Assembly: GCA_016719485.1 (NCBI GenBank)
Contig: JADJZB010000020.1
Location: forward strand, 310,001-374,000
Origin: Holophagales bacterium
GTDB taxonomy: Bacteria > Acidobacteriota > Thermoanaerobaculia > UBA5066
DNA: 64,000 nucleotides
Direction: 5' to 3'
A program made the translations under genes and the position numbers. Below the pieces are notes generated by a model that did not search any database, was not told the DNA's origin, and worked only from the letters and a program-made list of their open reading frames with translations. Shown here piece by piece: positions 10,441 to 18,702 of this stretch (position 1 is the stretch's first letter; each line of letters starts with the position of its first letter).

Positions 10441-11334
10441 TCACCACTTCTTCCGGTTCCGGAGCCAGATCCGGACGACGATCGCCGTGGCGTTCACCAG
10501 GAGGACCGAGCCGAGGAGGACGACGGCGGTCGCGTAGGGGAGCGCCTCCTTCACGTTCGGGACCTGGGTGGCCAGGGTGTAGAGGTGCATGGAGAGGGCC
10601 ATGCACTGGTCCGTCAGGGCGTACGGGAAGAGGTCGCCCCGCTCGACGGCCTTGAAGAAGACGGCCCCCGTGAACATGACGGGCGCCGTCTCTCCGGCGG
10701 CGCGGCTCACCTGGAGGATGACGCCGGTGAGGATGCCGCTGATGGAGTTCGGCAGGACGACCGCGCGGACCGTCTGCCAGCGCGTCGCGCCGACGTTCCA
10801 GCACGCCTCGCGGAAGGCCATCGGCACCGAGGCGAGCGCCTCGCGCGTGCTCGCGATGATGACGGGGAGCGTCATGATGGCGAGCGTCAGCGACGCGGAG
10901 AGGATCGAGTAGCCGAACTTCGCCGCGTAGACGAACGCGCCGAGGCCGAAGAGGGCGTGGACGATGCTCGGGACGCCCGCGAGGTTGATGACGGCGAGGT
11001 TGACGAGCCGGTTGAACCAGTTGTCCTTCGCGTACTCGTTCAGGTAGATCGCGGCGAGGACGCCGATCGGCGCCGAGACGAGGAGCGAGATGCCGACGAG
11101 GTAGAGGGTCCCGACGAACGCGGGCCAGATGCCGCCGTCGGTCATCCCGCGGCGCGGGACGTCGAGGAGGAACTCCCAGCTCAGGGCCGGCCACGCCAGG
11201 ACGACGAGGTAGCCGACGATCAGGACGAGCGGCACGATCATCGCGGCCGACATGAGGGCGAAGACGCCCTTGGCGACCGACTCGGCGATCTCCTTGCGGG
11301 CGACGTGCGGGGTCCTCGCGAAGCGTCCGGCCAC
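10441..11334 (-). CDS. pstA: Phosphate ABC transporter permease PstA
   Basis: A 297-residue integral membrane protein with about six transmembrane helices and the ABC-2 type coupling loop (EACWNVGATRWQTVRAVVLP, the EAA motif). PstA-specific sequence includes GIWPAFVGTLYLV, NLAGVPSIVHALFGLG and SRAAGETAPVMFTG. It forms the translocation channel with PstC for inorganic phosphate. The GTG at 11334 starts two bases after the pstC stop, in a tightly packed operon. Confidence 0.93.
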   Translation of the reverse strand: MAGRFARTPHVARKEIAESVAKGVFALMSAAMIVPLVLIVGYLVVLAWPALSWEFLLDVPRRGMTDGGIWPAFVGTLYLVGISLLVSAPIGVLAAIYLNEYAKDNWFNRLVNLAVINLAGVPSIVHALFGLGAFVYAAKFGYSILSASLTLAIMTLPVIIASTREALASVPMAFREACWNVGATRWQTVRAVVLPNSISGILTGVILQVSRAAGETAPVMFTGAVFFKAVERGDLFPYALTDQCMALSMHLYTLATQVPNVKEALPYATAVVLLGSVLLVNATAIVVRIWLRNRKKW

Positions 11335-11336
11335 GG

Positions 11337-12248
11337 CTACTTCCTCCGGATCCCGCGGACGACGAAGTCGGCCGTCAGGTTCACGACGAGCGTGATGAGG
11401 AAGAGGAGCGTCCCGGTGAGGAAGAGGACGCGGTAGTGGTCGGAGCCGGAGGGGGCCTCTCCGAGCTCGGCGGCGATGTTGGCGGTGAGGGTCCGTACGG
11501 AGTCGAGGAGGCTCCCCGGGATGTGCACGGCGTGGCCCGTCGCCATGAGGACGGCCATCGTCTCGCCCACCGCGCGCCCGACGCCGAGCAGCACGGCCGC
11601 GAGGAGGCCGTTCTTCGCCGCGGGGAGGAGGACCCGGTAGACGAGCTGCCAGCGCGTGGCGCCGAGGGCGACGCCCGCCTCGCGGAACGAGTCGGGGACG
11701 GCCTTCAGCGCGTCCTCGCCGATCGAGACGATGACGGGGACGCTCATGAGGGCGAGGATGATCCCGCCGTTCAGGACGTTCACGCCGACGGGCGCGCCGG
11801 TCGAGCTGACGATCAGCTTGCTCATGACGGTGAGGCCGACGAAGCCCCAGACGACGCTCGGGATGGCCGAGAGGAGCTCGATGACGACCTTGAGCGTCTC
11901 GCGCACGCGGGGCGAGCAGAACTCGGAGAGGTAGATCGCCGCGCCGAGGCCGAAGGGGACGGCGAGGACCATGGCGAGGGCGGTGACGCTCACCGTGCCG
12001 ACCGTCAGCGCGAAGGTGCCGTAGCGGACGTTCGTGGCCGAGGTCGGGTACCACTCGGTCGAGAAGAGGAACTGCTTCAGCGAGAAGCCCTCGCTGAAGA
12101 GGACCGGCGCGGCCTCCCTGAGGACGAAGAAGAAGATCGCGGCGACGAAGACGATCGCGCTCACGCCGCTCAGCCGGATGACGGCCTCGAGCGCCTTCTC
12201 CGCGAGGACGGCGGCGCGCGGCCGCACGGGACGTGCCGTCGTGTCCAC
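11337..12248 (-). CDS. pstC: Phosphate ABC transporter permease PstC
   Basis: A 303-residue permease starting at a GTG (12248) preceded by a good purine-rich ribosome binding site (GAGGAGG) about 9 nt upstream. It has about six transmembrane helices and PstC hallmarks: LSAIPSVVWGFVGL, the coupling loop EAGVALGATRWQLVYRVLLP, and GVGRAVGETMAVLMATG. It pairs with PstA in the inner membrane. Spacing to pstS is 14 nt, consistent with one transcript. Confidence 0.93.
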   Translation of the reverse strand: MDTTARPVRPRAAVLAEKALEAVIRLSGVSAIVFVAAIFFFVLREAAPVLFSEGFSLKQFLFSTEWYPTSATNVRYGTFALTVGTVSVTALAMVLAVPFGLGAAIYLSEFCSPRVRETLKVVIELLSAIPSVVWGFVGLTVMSKLIVSSTGAPVGVNVLNGGIILALMSVPVIVSIGEDALKAVPDSFREAGVALGATRWQLVYRVLLPAAKNGLLAAVLLGVGRAVGETMAVLMATGHAVHIPGSLLDSVRTLTANIAAELGEAPSGSDHYRVLFLTGTLLFLITLVVNLTADFVVRGIRRK

Positions 12249-12262
12249 TCGGAAGGCCCTCC

Positions 12263-13234
12263 TCAGGGCTTGGGCTGCGCGGTCCCGGTTGCGGCCGGGG
12301 CCGCGGAGGGCGCTTCGGCCGCACCCGCTGCGACCGGCACGTAGCCGGCGTCCTCGACGACCCTCTGGCCGGCGGGGGAGAGGATCCAGTCGATGTACGC
12401 CTTCACGGCCCCTTCGGGCTCGCCGAGGGTGTAGAGGTGGAGCGAGCGGGCCAGCGGGTAGCTCTTGTCGTGGACCGCCGCGATCGTCGGAGCGACGGCC
12501 GGGGCGCCGGCCTTCGGCGCGACCGGGACCATCTTCACGGACGCCGTCGCGTACCCCATGCCGCTGTAGCCGATCGCGGTGGGGGTCGTGCCGACGAGCT
12601 CGACGACTTCCTTGGAGCCGTTCAGGTCGCGCGAGCCGAGCCGGAAGTCCCGGTTGCCGAGCGCGTGCTCGCGGAAGAACTCGTAGGTGCCGGAGCTCGA
12701 CTGCCGGCTCACCCGCACGATCGTGTCGTCCTTCACGCCGGGAATCGTCACGCCCAGCTCCGACCAGCGGGTCACCTTGCCGCCCTCGGCATAGAGCTCC
12801 GTGAGCTGCTCGACCGTGATCTCGGTGATCGGGTTGTCCTTGTGGACGTAGACGGCGAGGGCGTCGGAGCCGACGTTGAAGCCGACGGGCGACTTGCCCG
12901 TGTTCTTCAGGGCCTGCTCGGCCTCGCTCGGCTTGAGGTCGCGGCTGGCGTTCGCGACGTCGACGGCCCCCTTGAGGAGGGCGGCGATGCCGACGCCCGA
13001 GCCGCCGCCGGAGACCTCGACCTCGACGTCGGGGGCCGCCTTGCGGTACTCCTCGGCCCAGACCTGGGCGACGTTGACCATCGTGTCGGAACCCTTGTTC
13101 TGGATGACGGTTCGCGACGCCTTCGTTTCCTTCGTCTCCTTTGCCCCTCCGCCTCCACAGGCGGAAACGGCGAGGGCCGAGGCGAGGGCGAGAGCGGACA
13201 GCCGGAACGGCGCCTGGGGACGGGGTCGGGTCAT
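12263..13234 (-). CDS. pstS: Phosphate-binding lipoprotein PstS
   Basis: A 323-residue periplasmic-side phosphate receptor. The N-terminus is a lipoprotein signal ending VSAC (a lipobox), followed by a Gly/Lys-rich linker. Phosphate-binding loops of the PBP-like II fold are visible: NKGSDTM, SGGGSGVGIAALL, and SRQSSSGTYEFF, the last a typical PstS anion-binding loop. The C-terminus is a low-complexity Ala/Pro tail. It delivers phosphate to PstCA. The gene lies directly downstream of the phoU fusion gene. Confidence 0.93.
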   Translation of the reverse strand: MTRPRPQAPFRLSALALASALAVSACGGGGAKETKETKASRTVIQNKGSDTMVNVAQVWAEEYRKAAPDVEVEVSGGGSGVGIAALLKGAVDVANASRDLKPSEAEQALKNTGKSPVGFNVGSDALAVYVHKDNPITEITVEQLTELYAEGGKVTRWSELGVTIPGVKDDTIVRVSRQSSSGTYEFFREHALGNRDFRLGSRDLNGSKEVVELVGTTPTAIGYSGMGYATASVKMVPVAPKAGAPAVAPTIAAVHDKSYPLARSLHLYTLGEPEGAVKAYIDWILSPAGQRVVEDAGYVPVAAGAAEAPSAAPAATGTAQPKP

Positions 13235-13258
13235 GGGCTCTCCTGCGGTGGATTCGGT

Positions 13259-14365
13259 CTAGTCGAGCGTGATGCCGAGAACGGCGCCGACGAGGTCGCG
13301 GACGTTTCGGGAGAGGAAGTCGTAGGTCGCCTCGTAGGCGGCGCGGATCTCGTCCGGCGAGCCTTCGACCATGGACGGGTCGTCGACGCTCCAGTCCACG
13401 TAGACGAGGTTTCGCGGGGAGCGCGGAAAGGCCGCCTGGGCCTCCTTCGCGACGCCGACGATCACGTTGTAGTACTCGAGGTTCGGGACCTGGTCGATCC
13501 CCTTCGGCGCCACGTGGCTGACGTCGTGCCCCTTCTCCTTCAGGAAGGCCATGGCTCTCGGGTCGACCGCCCGCGGGTCGAGCCCGGCGCTCGAGAAGAC
13601 GAATCTGGGCTGGTCGAGCGACTGCGCGATCGCTTCGGCCATCTGGCTGCGGCAGGCGTTGCGCTCGTCCACGAAGAGGACGCGGAACGTGTCGGCGCCC
13701 GGGTGCTTGGCGACCTCGCCCGTGCACATGTAGAGGGTCTCCATGCACATGTTGCGGGCCTGGTCGGCCACGCGCTCGAACCGGCGCCCGATCGTCGAGA
13801 GCGTCATGAGCATCTCGGGGGGAATCCGCGATTCGCGGACCGCGTCGACGAGCTCGGTGACGAGCTTGCCGAGGAGCGCGTCGACGGCCGGCTCGCTGAC
13901 GGCGGCCGTCCTCGCGAGCTCGGCGTCCTGCGTCGCGAACGCCTGGATCGCGTCGTGGAGCATCGGGATGGCGATGTCGGCCATCTCGACGAGGCGCCTG
14001 CGGAGCGGCTCGGGCGCCTCGGGCAGGTCGCTCAGGCGGAGGATCTGCCGCGCGATGCTCTCGGCGTAGTCCCCGACCCGCTCCAGCTCGAGATTGACCT
14101 TGATGGCGCTGTAGGCGAGGCGCAGGTGGATGCCGACGGGCTGCTGCCGCACGAGGAACTCGAGGCAGAGCCGGTCGATCTCCTTCTCCTTCTCGTCGAT
14201 GAGCTGGTCGCGCAGGATGACGGCGTAGGCCCGCTGCCGGTTGCCGCCGGTGAGCGCTTCGACGCAGTCGCGCAGCGCCCGCTCGGCGAGGTCGGACATC
14301 TCGAGGAGCTGCTGGCGGATCCGGTCGATGTCGCGTTCGAGGGAGAGTTCGAGACGAGTCGGCAT
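13259..14365 (-). CDS. phoU: PhoU phosphate regulator fused to a low-molecular-weight phosphatase-like domain
   Basis: A 368-residue fusion. Residues about 1-215 are two PhoU helical repeats with the metal-cluster motifs LERVGDYAE and FERVADQARN; PhoU couples Pst transporter state to phosphate signalling. Residues about 226-368 match the LMW protein phosphatase/ArsC fold: VLFVDERNACRSQMAEA and the later YVDWSVDDP. In the P-loop C-x5-R, Arg239 and Ser240 are kept but the nucleophile Cys is Asp233, so phosphatase or arsenate reductase activity is unlikely; phosphate or anion sensing is an inference. I chose the ATG at 14365, where PhoU homology begins; a TTG 51 nt upstream in frame is an alternative. 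It is the first gene of the pst operon. Confidence 0.85.
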   Translation of the reverse strand: MPTRLELSLERDIDRIRQQLLEMSDLAERALRDCVEALTGGNRQRAYAVILRDQLIDEKEKEIDRLCLEFLVRQQPVGIHLRLAYSAIKVNLELERVGDYAESIARQILRLSDLPEAPEPLRRRLVEMADIAIPMLHDAIQAFATQDAELARTAAVSEPAVDALLGKLVTELVDAVRESRIPPEMLMTLSTIGRRFERVADQARNMCMETLYMCTGEVAKHPGADTFRVLFVDERNACRSQMAEAIAQSLDQPRFVFSSAGLDPRAVDPRAMAFLKEKGHDVSHVAPKGIDQVPNLEYYNVIVGVAKEAQAAFPRSPRNLVYVDWSVDDPSMVEGSPDEIRAAYEATYDFLSRNVRDLVGAVLGITLD

Positions 14366-14477
14366 CCTCTTGTTGATGGCGAGAGAGGAGGCTGCCTCCC
14401 CGCTATCTCCTTGCAACGGAGGACGATAGCAGATGCCAAGCTCGTGTCAAGAACGCGTGGACGGCTGGCCTGCCTGC

Positions 14478-15506
14478 CTATCTCCTCACGCGTCCGCTGC
14501 CGTCCCCGGCGGCGAGACGGTCGACCTCGGCCACGCTCACGCGGTTGAAGTCGCCCGGGATCGTCTGCTTCAGGGCGCTCGCGGCGACGGCGAACCGGAG
14601 GGCCTCCTCGGGCGGGCGCCCCGTGACGAGGCCGAAGATGAGGCCCGCGGCGAACGCGTCTCCGCCCCCGATCCGGTCGACGAGGGTGACGTCGTACCGC
14701 GGGCTCTCGTGAAAGCTCGCGGCGCTGGCATCCCAGAGGACCGCGCTCCAGCCGTTGCGGCTCGCGGAGCGGCTCTCGCGGAGCGTGATCGCGACGGTCT
14801 CCACGCCGAGGTCGCGCGCCACCCGCACGGCCGTCTCGCGGTAGGCCTCCGGGTCGAGCCCGCCGGAGGTGACGTCGGCGCCCCGGACCTCGTACCCGAG
14901 GCAGGCCTGGAGATCCTCCTCGTTCGCGACGAGAACGTGGGCGCGCGCGGCGAGGGGGAGCATGACGGCCTGCGCCTCGCGCTCGGTCCAGAGCTTCCTC
15001 CGATAGTTCAGGTCGAGGCTGACCCGCGCGCCGGCTGCGCGCGCCGCCTCGACGGCGTCCTTCGTCGCCTGGGCCACTTCGGGGCCGAGGGCGGGCGTGA
15101 TGCCGGTGACGTGGAACCAGGCCGCCCCGTCGAGGAGGCGCGGCCAGTCGAACGTGCCCGGGTTCGTCCCGGCGATCGCGGAACCGGCCCGGTCGTAGAT
15201 CACGTTGCCGGCGCGCTGGCTCGCGCCCGTCTCGGCGAAGTAGATGCCGAGCCTCTCGCCGCCGCGGAGGATGCCCGCGACGTCCACGCCTTCCGCGCGC
15301 AGGGCCGAAACCGCGGCATCCCCGGCGGCGTTCGCCGGAACGCGCGTCACGTAGCGGCTGTCGAGGCCGAAGTGCGCGAGGCTGACCGCGACGTTCGCCT
15401 CGCCGCCGCCGAACGTCGCGGAGAGGAGCGGCGACTGGAAGAGCCGCTCGAATCCCGGCGGGGAGAGCCGCAGCATGATCTCGCCGAAGGTGACGGTCGT
15501 CTTCAT
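14478..15506 (-). CDS. kdgK: 2-keto-3-deoxygluconate kinase
   Basis: A 342-residue PfkB-family kinase that phosphorylates 2-keto-3-deoxygluconate (KDG) to KDPG. Family features: N-terminal GEIMLRLSPPG; the substrate-pocket loop FGGGEANVAVSLA; SLDLNYRRKLW; and the C-terminal catalytic GGGDAFAAGL with the base Asp. Its ATG overlaps the stop of the upstream KDPG aldolase gene (ATGA), and kduD precedes that, so kduD-eda-kdgK is one operon converting 5-keto-4-deoxyuronate products to pyruvate and glyceraldehyde-3-phosphate. This is the stronger KdgK candidate of the two PfkB kinases in the window. Confidence 0.92.
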   Translation of the reverse strand: MKTTVTFGEIMLRLSPPGFERLFQSPLLSATFGGGEANVAVSLAHFGLDSRYVTRVPANAAGDAAVSALRAEGVDVAGILRGGERLGIYFAETGASQRAGNVIYDRAGSAIAGTNPGTFDWPRLLDGAAWFHVTGITPALGPEVAQATKDAVEAARAAGARVSLDLNYRRKLWTEREAQAVMLPLAARAHVLVANEEDLQACLGYEVRGADVTSGGLDPEAYRETAVRVARDLGVETVAITLRESRSASRNGWSAVLWDASAASFHESPRYDVTLVDRIGGGDAFAAGLIFGLVTGRPPEEALRFAVAASALKQTIPGDFNRVSVAEVDRLAAGDGSGRVRR

Positions 15507-16156
15507 AGGGTGCTCCGCGCCGCGGCGACCGCCGCGACGAACTGACGGGCCCTTTCGGTGATCTCGTCGAAGCGGCGGGCGGCGACCGTCTCGGCGTCGA
15601 CGAGGGCCGTCCCGACGCCGATCGCCACGGCTCCCGCGCGGATCCACTCTCCCGCGTTCGCGAGCGAGACACCGCCGGTGGGCATCAGGCGAAGCTGAGG
15701 GAACGGTCCGCGCAGGTCCCGGAAATAGCCGGGCCCGAGGGCGGTGGCGGGGAAGACCTTCACGATGTCGGCACCCGCCTCCCACGCCGCGAGGATCTCG
15801 GTCGGCGTGAAGCACCCCGGCAGCGCCGCCACGTCGAACCGGTGGCAGACGCGCAGGACCTCCTCCCGGAAGACCGGGCTGACGACGTAGCGCGCCCCGG
15901 CTTCGATCGCGGCCTGCGCCGTCTCGGCGTCGAGGACGGTGCCGGCGCCGAGGACGACGTCCGGCGGGAGGGATGGCGCGATCTCCCGGATCAGCTCGAT
16001 CGCTCCCGGGACGGTCATCGTGACCTCGAGCGCCCGGACGCCCCCGGCGGCGAGGGCGTCGACGACGGCGCGAAGGGCTCCGGCGTCCTTCAGGCGGATG
16101 ACGGCGACGACGCCGCACGCCTCGAGGGCGGCGACGGTCTCGGCGCGCGTGGGCAC
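15503..16156 (-). CDS. eda: 2-dehydro-3-deoxy-phosphogluconate aldolase
   Basis: A 217-residue class I aldolase cleaving KDPG to pyruvate and glyceraldehyde-3-phosphate. Diagnostic residues are present: VAVIRL, the catalytic Glu in ALEVTM, GAGTVLDAETA, PGCFTPTEI, and the Schiff-base Lys in DIVKVFPA, then MPTGGVS. Translation starts at a GTG (16156), 11 nt after the kduD stop with a ribosome binding site AGGGGAA. The stop overlaps kdgK, so expression is coupled. Confidence 0.93.
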   Translation of the reverse strand: MPTRAETVAALEACGVVAVIRLKDAGALRAVVDALAAGGVRALEVTMTVPGAIELIREIAPSLPPDVVLGAGTVLDAETAQAAIEAGARYVVSPVFREEVLRVCHRFDVAALPGCFTPTEILAAWEAGADIVKVFPATALGPGYFRDLRGPFPQLRLMPTGGVSLANAGEWIRAGAVAIGVGTALVDAETVAARRFDEITERARQFVAAVAAARSTL

Positions 16157-16167
16157 GGGCCGTTCCC

Positions 16168-16935
16168 CTACCGCGCCAGCCAGCCGCCGTCGACGGCGAG
16201 GACGTGGCCGGTGACGTAGTCGCTGGCGGGAGAGGCGAGGAAGACGACCGCGCCGGCGAGGTCTTCCGGCTCGCCCCACCTTCCGGCGGGGATCCGCTCG
16301 AGGATCTGCCGGCTCCGGTTCGCGTCGGCGCGGAGGGCGGCGGTGTTGTCGGTCCTCATGTAGCCGGGAGCGATGGCGTTGACGTTGATTCCCTTCGGCG
16401 CCCACTCGTTCGCGAGGGCCTTCGTCAGCTGGGCGAGCCCCCCCTTCGCCGCGGCGTAGGACGGGACGAGGATCCCGCCCTGGAAGGAGAGGAGGGACGC
16501 GACGTTGACGATCTTTCCACGCGCCCCGCGGGCGATGAGCCGCTTCCCGACCTCGCGCGACAGGCGGAACGGGCTCGAGAGGTCGACGGCGAGGACGAGG
16601 TCCCAGTCCTCGTCCGAGTGCTCGGCCGCCGGAGCGCGGCGGATCGTCCCGGCGTTGTTGACCAGGACGTCGACCGGACCGAGGGCGGCCTCGGCTTCCC
16701 CGACGAGCCGCAGCGCCGTCGCGGGGAGGCTCAGGTCGCCGACCACGGCGGCCGCGCGCCGCCCGAGGGCGCGGACGGCGGCCATCGTCTCCTCCGGGGG
16801 CTCGACGAGCCCGTGGCAGACGACGTCGGCGCCGGCGGCGGCGAGGGCCTCGGCCATGGCGCCGCCGAGTCCCGACGTGGCGCCCGTGACGAGGGCGACG
16901 CGGCCCTCGAGGGAGAAGGATGCGTGCGTGCTCAT
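16168..16935 (-). CDS. kduD: 2-dehydro-3-deoxy-D-gluconate 5-dehydrogenase (SDR family)
   Basis: A 255-residue short-chain dehydrogenase. It has the NAD(P)-binding TGATSGLGG, the NNAG motif, the catalytic Tyr/Lys pair in SYAAAKGG and the C-terminal VTGHVLAVDGGWLAR typical of KduD. It would reduce 2,5-diketo-3-deoxygluconate, made by KduI from unsaturated uronates, to KDG. The ATG at 16935 has no visible ribosome binding site and lies only a few bases from a possible -10 element, so a leaderless mRNA is possible. A GntR-type operator sits just upstream. Confidence 0.9.
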   Translation of the reverse strand: MSTHASFSLEGRVALVTGATSGLGGAMAEALAAAGADVVCHGLVEPPEETMAAVRALGRRAAAVVGDLSLPATALRLVGEAEAALGPVDVLVNNAGTIRRAPAAEHSDEDWDLVLAVDLSSPFRLSREVGKRLIARGARGKIVNVASLLSFQGGILVPSYAAAKGGLAQLTKALANEWAPKGINVNAIAPGYMRTDNTAALRADANRSRQILERIPAGRWGEPEDLAGAVVFLASPASDYVTGHVLAVDGGWLAR

Positions 16936-16945
16936 GGCCCGGAAT

Positions 16946-16962
16946 TCTATATGGTCAGACCT
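16946..16962 (-). promoter_or_regulatory. kduD promoter with FadR-type operator
   Basis: On the minus strand a TATAGA -10-like hexamer (16951-16946) abuts the operator half-palindrome at 16952-16962, which reads TGGTCAGACCT on the plus strand. The operator core TGGT-N3-ACC is shared with at least five other promoters in the window, so repression by the GntR protein encoded next door is likely. Confidence 0.55.
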
Positions 16963-17025
16963 TTCCTGCGAAGGGATGCGGCTGAGGACGAAAGAGGGCC
17001 GACCGGCTGCGACCGGGCGGCGGCT

Positions 17026-17050
17026 GGCCGCTCCGGGCGCCGGAGCGGCC
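17026..17050. repeat. Hairpin in the kduD-gntR divergent region
   Basis: A perfect 11-bp GC-rich inverted repeat (17026-17036 with 17040-17050) with a 3-nt loop lies between the divergent kduD and regulator genes. There is no T-run, so it is not a classic terminator. Its role is unknown. Confidence 0.5.
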
Positions 17051-17164
17051 GCGAGCGACTCACAGAGCCGTTACGAGGGCCGCCCGGGCCGGTGCCCACG
17101 CGCTTCGGACTTGACTCGTCCTGGCCCGGGTGCTATCCATGGCGAGGACCACTTAGAGGATGAA

Positions 17165-17929
17165 ATGAGAAAAGGTCAGACCGCAGAGATCGAGCGACCG
17201 AAATCCGAGGGCGCCGTGGGCGCCAAGGTCGTCGAGCACGTCCGCCGCCTCATCGAGGGCGGGAGCCTCCACCCGGGAGACCGGCTGCCGGCCGAGCGGG
17301 ACCTCGCCCTGCAGATCAAGGTCAGCCGGCCGTCCCTGCGGTCGGGCCTCAGGACCCTGCAGGCGATGGGGGTCATCGAGGCGCGCCAGGGCTCCGGGAC
17401 CTACATTGCCGACGGGCCGCCGAAGCTGGGGGACGGGCCGCTGCGCTTCCTCGCGGCGCTCCACGGCTTCACGCGCGACGAGATGTTCGAGGCGCGGCGC
17501 GTGCTCGAGGTGGGGACGGCGGGTCTGGCGGCCGAGCGGGCGACGGCCGAGCACATCGCCCTGATCGCCGACGAGGTGACGAGCATGTTCGCCTCGCTCG
17601 ACGACCCACAGACCTTCCTCGTTCACGACCTGCAGTTCCACCGGGTCGTCGCCGCGGGCTCCGGGAACCCGGTTCTCACGACGCTCATCGACACGCTCGC
17701 CGAGCTCGTCTTCGAGTACCGCAGGGTGACCGTCGAGCGCGCGAAGGACCTGAAGGAGTCGGCGGAGCTCCACCGCCAGATCTACCGGGCGATCAAGGAC
17801 CGTGAAGGCGACGAGGCGCGCCGCCTGATGAGCGAGCACCTCAGCCTGGCCCGGCAGGCCCAGGCCTCCGAGGAGGAGCCCGCGCCGCACCACGAGGGGG
17901 AGCGCCCGAAGGCCCGGAGGGCGAAGTGA
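17165..17929 (+). CDS. GntR-family (FadR/UxuR-like) transcriptional regulator
   Basis: A 254-residue regulator. Residues about 18-85 are a winged helix (GDRLPAERDLALQIKVSRPSLR, then the wing RQGSGTYI). Residues about 100-235 are an all-helical FCD ligand domain with the metal/ligand motif HDLQFHRVVA and a later ELHRQIY, as in FadR/UxuR proteins that sense uronate-pathway acids. I chose the ATG at 17165 because the ATG five bases earlier hits a stop at once; an AGAGGA ribosome binding site precedes it. It is divergent from kduD and leads an operon with an SDR, fucD and uxaC. It is the best candidate for binding the shared TGGT-N3-(A/T)CCA operators. Confidence 0.9.
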   Translation: MRKGQTAEIERPKSEGAVGAKVVEHVRRLIEGGSLHPGDRLPAERDLALQIKVSRPSLRSGLRTLQAMGVIEARQGSGTYIADGPPKLGDGPLRFLAALHGFTRDEMFEARRVLEVGTAGLAAERATAEHIALIADEVTSMFASLDDPQTFLVHDLQFHRVVAAGSGNPVLTTLIDTLAELVFEYRRVTVERAKDLKESAELHRQIYRAIKDREGDEARRLMSEHLSLARQAQASEEEPAPHHEGERPKARRAK

Positions 17930-18702
17930 CCCTTCCGGCCCTCTCACTCGAGGGACGTGTCGCCGTCGTGATCGGCGGCACCTCGGGAATCGGCCTCACG
18001 CTCGCGCAGGGGCTCACCCGGGCCGGGGCCGACGTCGTGCCGATCGCCCGCCGGCGCGAGCACGTCGAGGACGCGGCGGCGCAGGTGGAGGCCCTCGGCC
18101 GGAGGTCGCTCCGGGTGACGGCCGACGTCACCGACCGCGCGTCGCTCGAGGAGGCCCTCGGTGCGTGCGTCTCCGCGCTCGGGAAGGTCGACGTCCTCGT
18201 GAACTGCGCCGCCTGCACGAAGCGGACGCCCACGCTCGACCTCGGCGAGGAGGAGTGGCACCGGATCCTCGACACGAACCTGACCGGGACGTTGCGCGCG
18301 TGCCAGGTCTTCGGGCGGCACATGCTCGAACGGGGGAGCGGCCGGATCGTGAACGTCGCGTCGCTCGCGTCGTTCGTGGCCCTCTTCGAGGTGGCCGCCT
18401 ACAACGCGAGCAAGGCCGCCGTCGCCGCCCTCACGAAGTCGCTCGCCCTCGAATGGGGGCCCCGGGGCGTGAACGTGAACGGCATCGCCCCGGGCGTCTT
18501 CCGGACGGCTCTCAACCAGGAGCTCCTCGACGGCACCGAGCGGGGGCGCGAGCTCGTCGCCCGGACGCCCCTGAAGCGCTACGGGAGGATGGAGGAGCTG
18601 CAGGGGGCCTGCGTCCTCCTCGCGTCGGACGCATCGAGCTTCATCAACGGCGAGGTGATCGTCGTCGACGGCGGGTTCCTCGCGAGCGGGGTGCTGAGTT
18701 GA
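17926..18702 (+). CDS. SDR oxidoreductase, sugar-acid dehydrogenase type
   Basis: A 258-residue short-chain dehydrogenase with GGTSGIG at the nucleotide site, an NCA in place of the usual NAG motif, the catalytic YNASK, and a C-terminal NGEVIVVDGGF. It starts at a GTG overlapping the regulator stop (GTGA), and its own TGA overlaps the TTG start of fucD. Sitting directly before L-fuconate dehydratase, it may oxidise the 2-keto-3-deoxy acid that FucD makes, or act as a gluconate-5-dehydrogenase-like enzyme. The exact substrate cannot be told from sequence. Confidence 0.85.
   Translation: MTLPALSLEGRVAVVIGGTSGIGLTLAQGLTRAGADVVPIARRREHVEDAAAQVEALGRRSLRVTADVTDRASLEEALGACVSALGKVDVLVNCAACTKRTPTLDLGEEEWHRILDTNLTGTLRACQVFGRHMLERGSGRIVNVASLASFVALFEVAAYNASKAAVAALTKSLALEWGPRGVNVNGIAPGVFRTALNQELLDGTERGRELVARTPLKRYGRMEELQGACVLLASDASSFINGEVIVVDGGFLASGVLS

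Noticed and set aside
14366..14477. Search for a Pho box upstream of the phoU-pst operon
   Set aside because: No convincing direct repeat of the CTGTCAT type at the expected spacing was seen, so no regulatory site is claimed.
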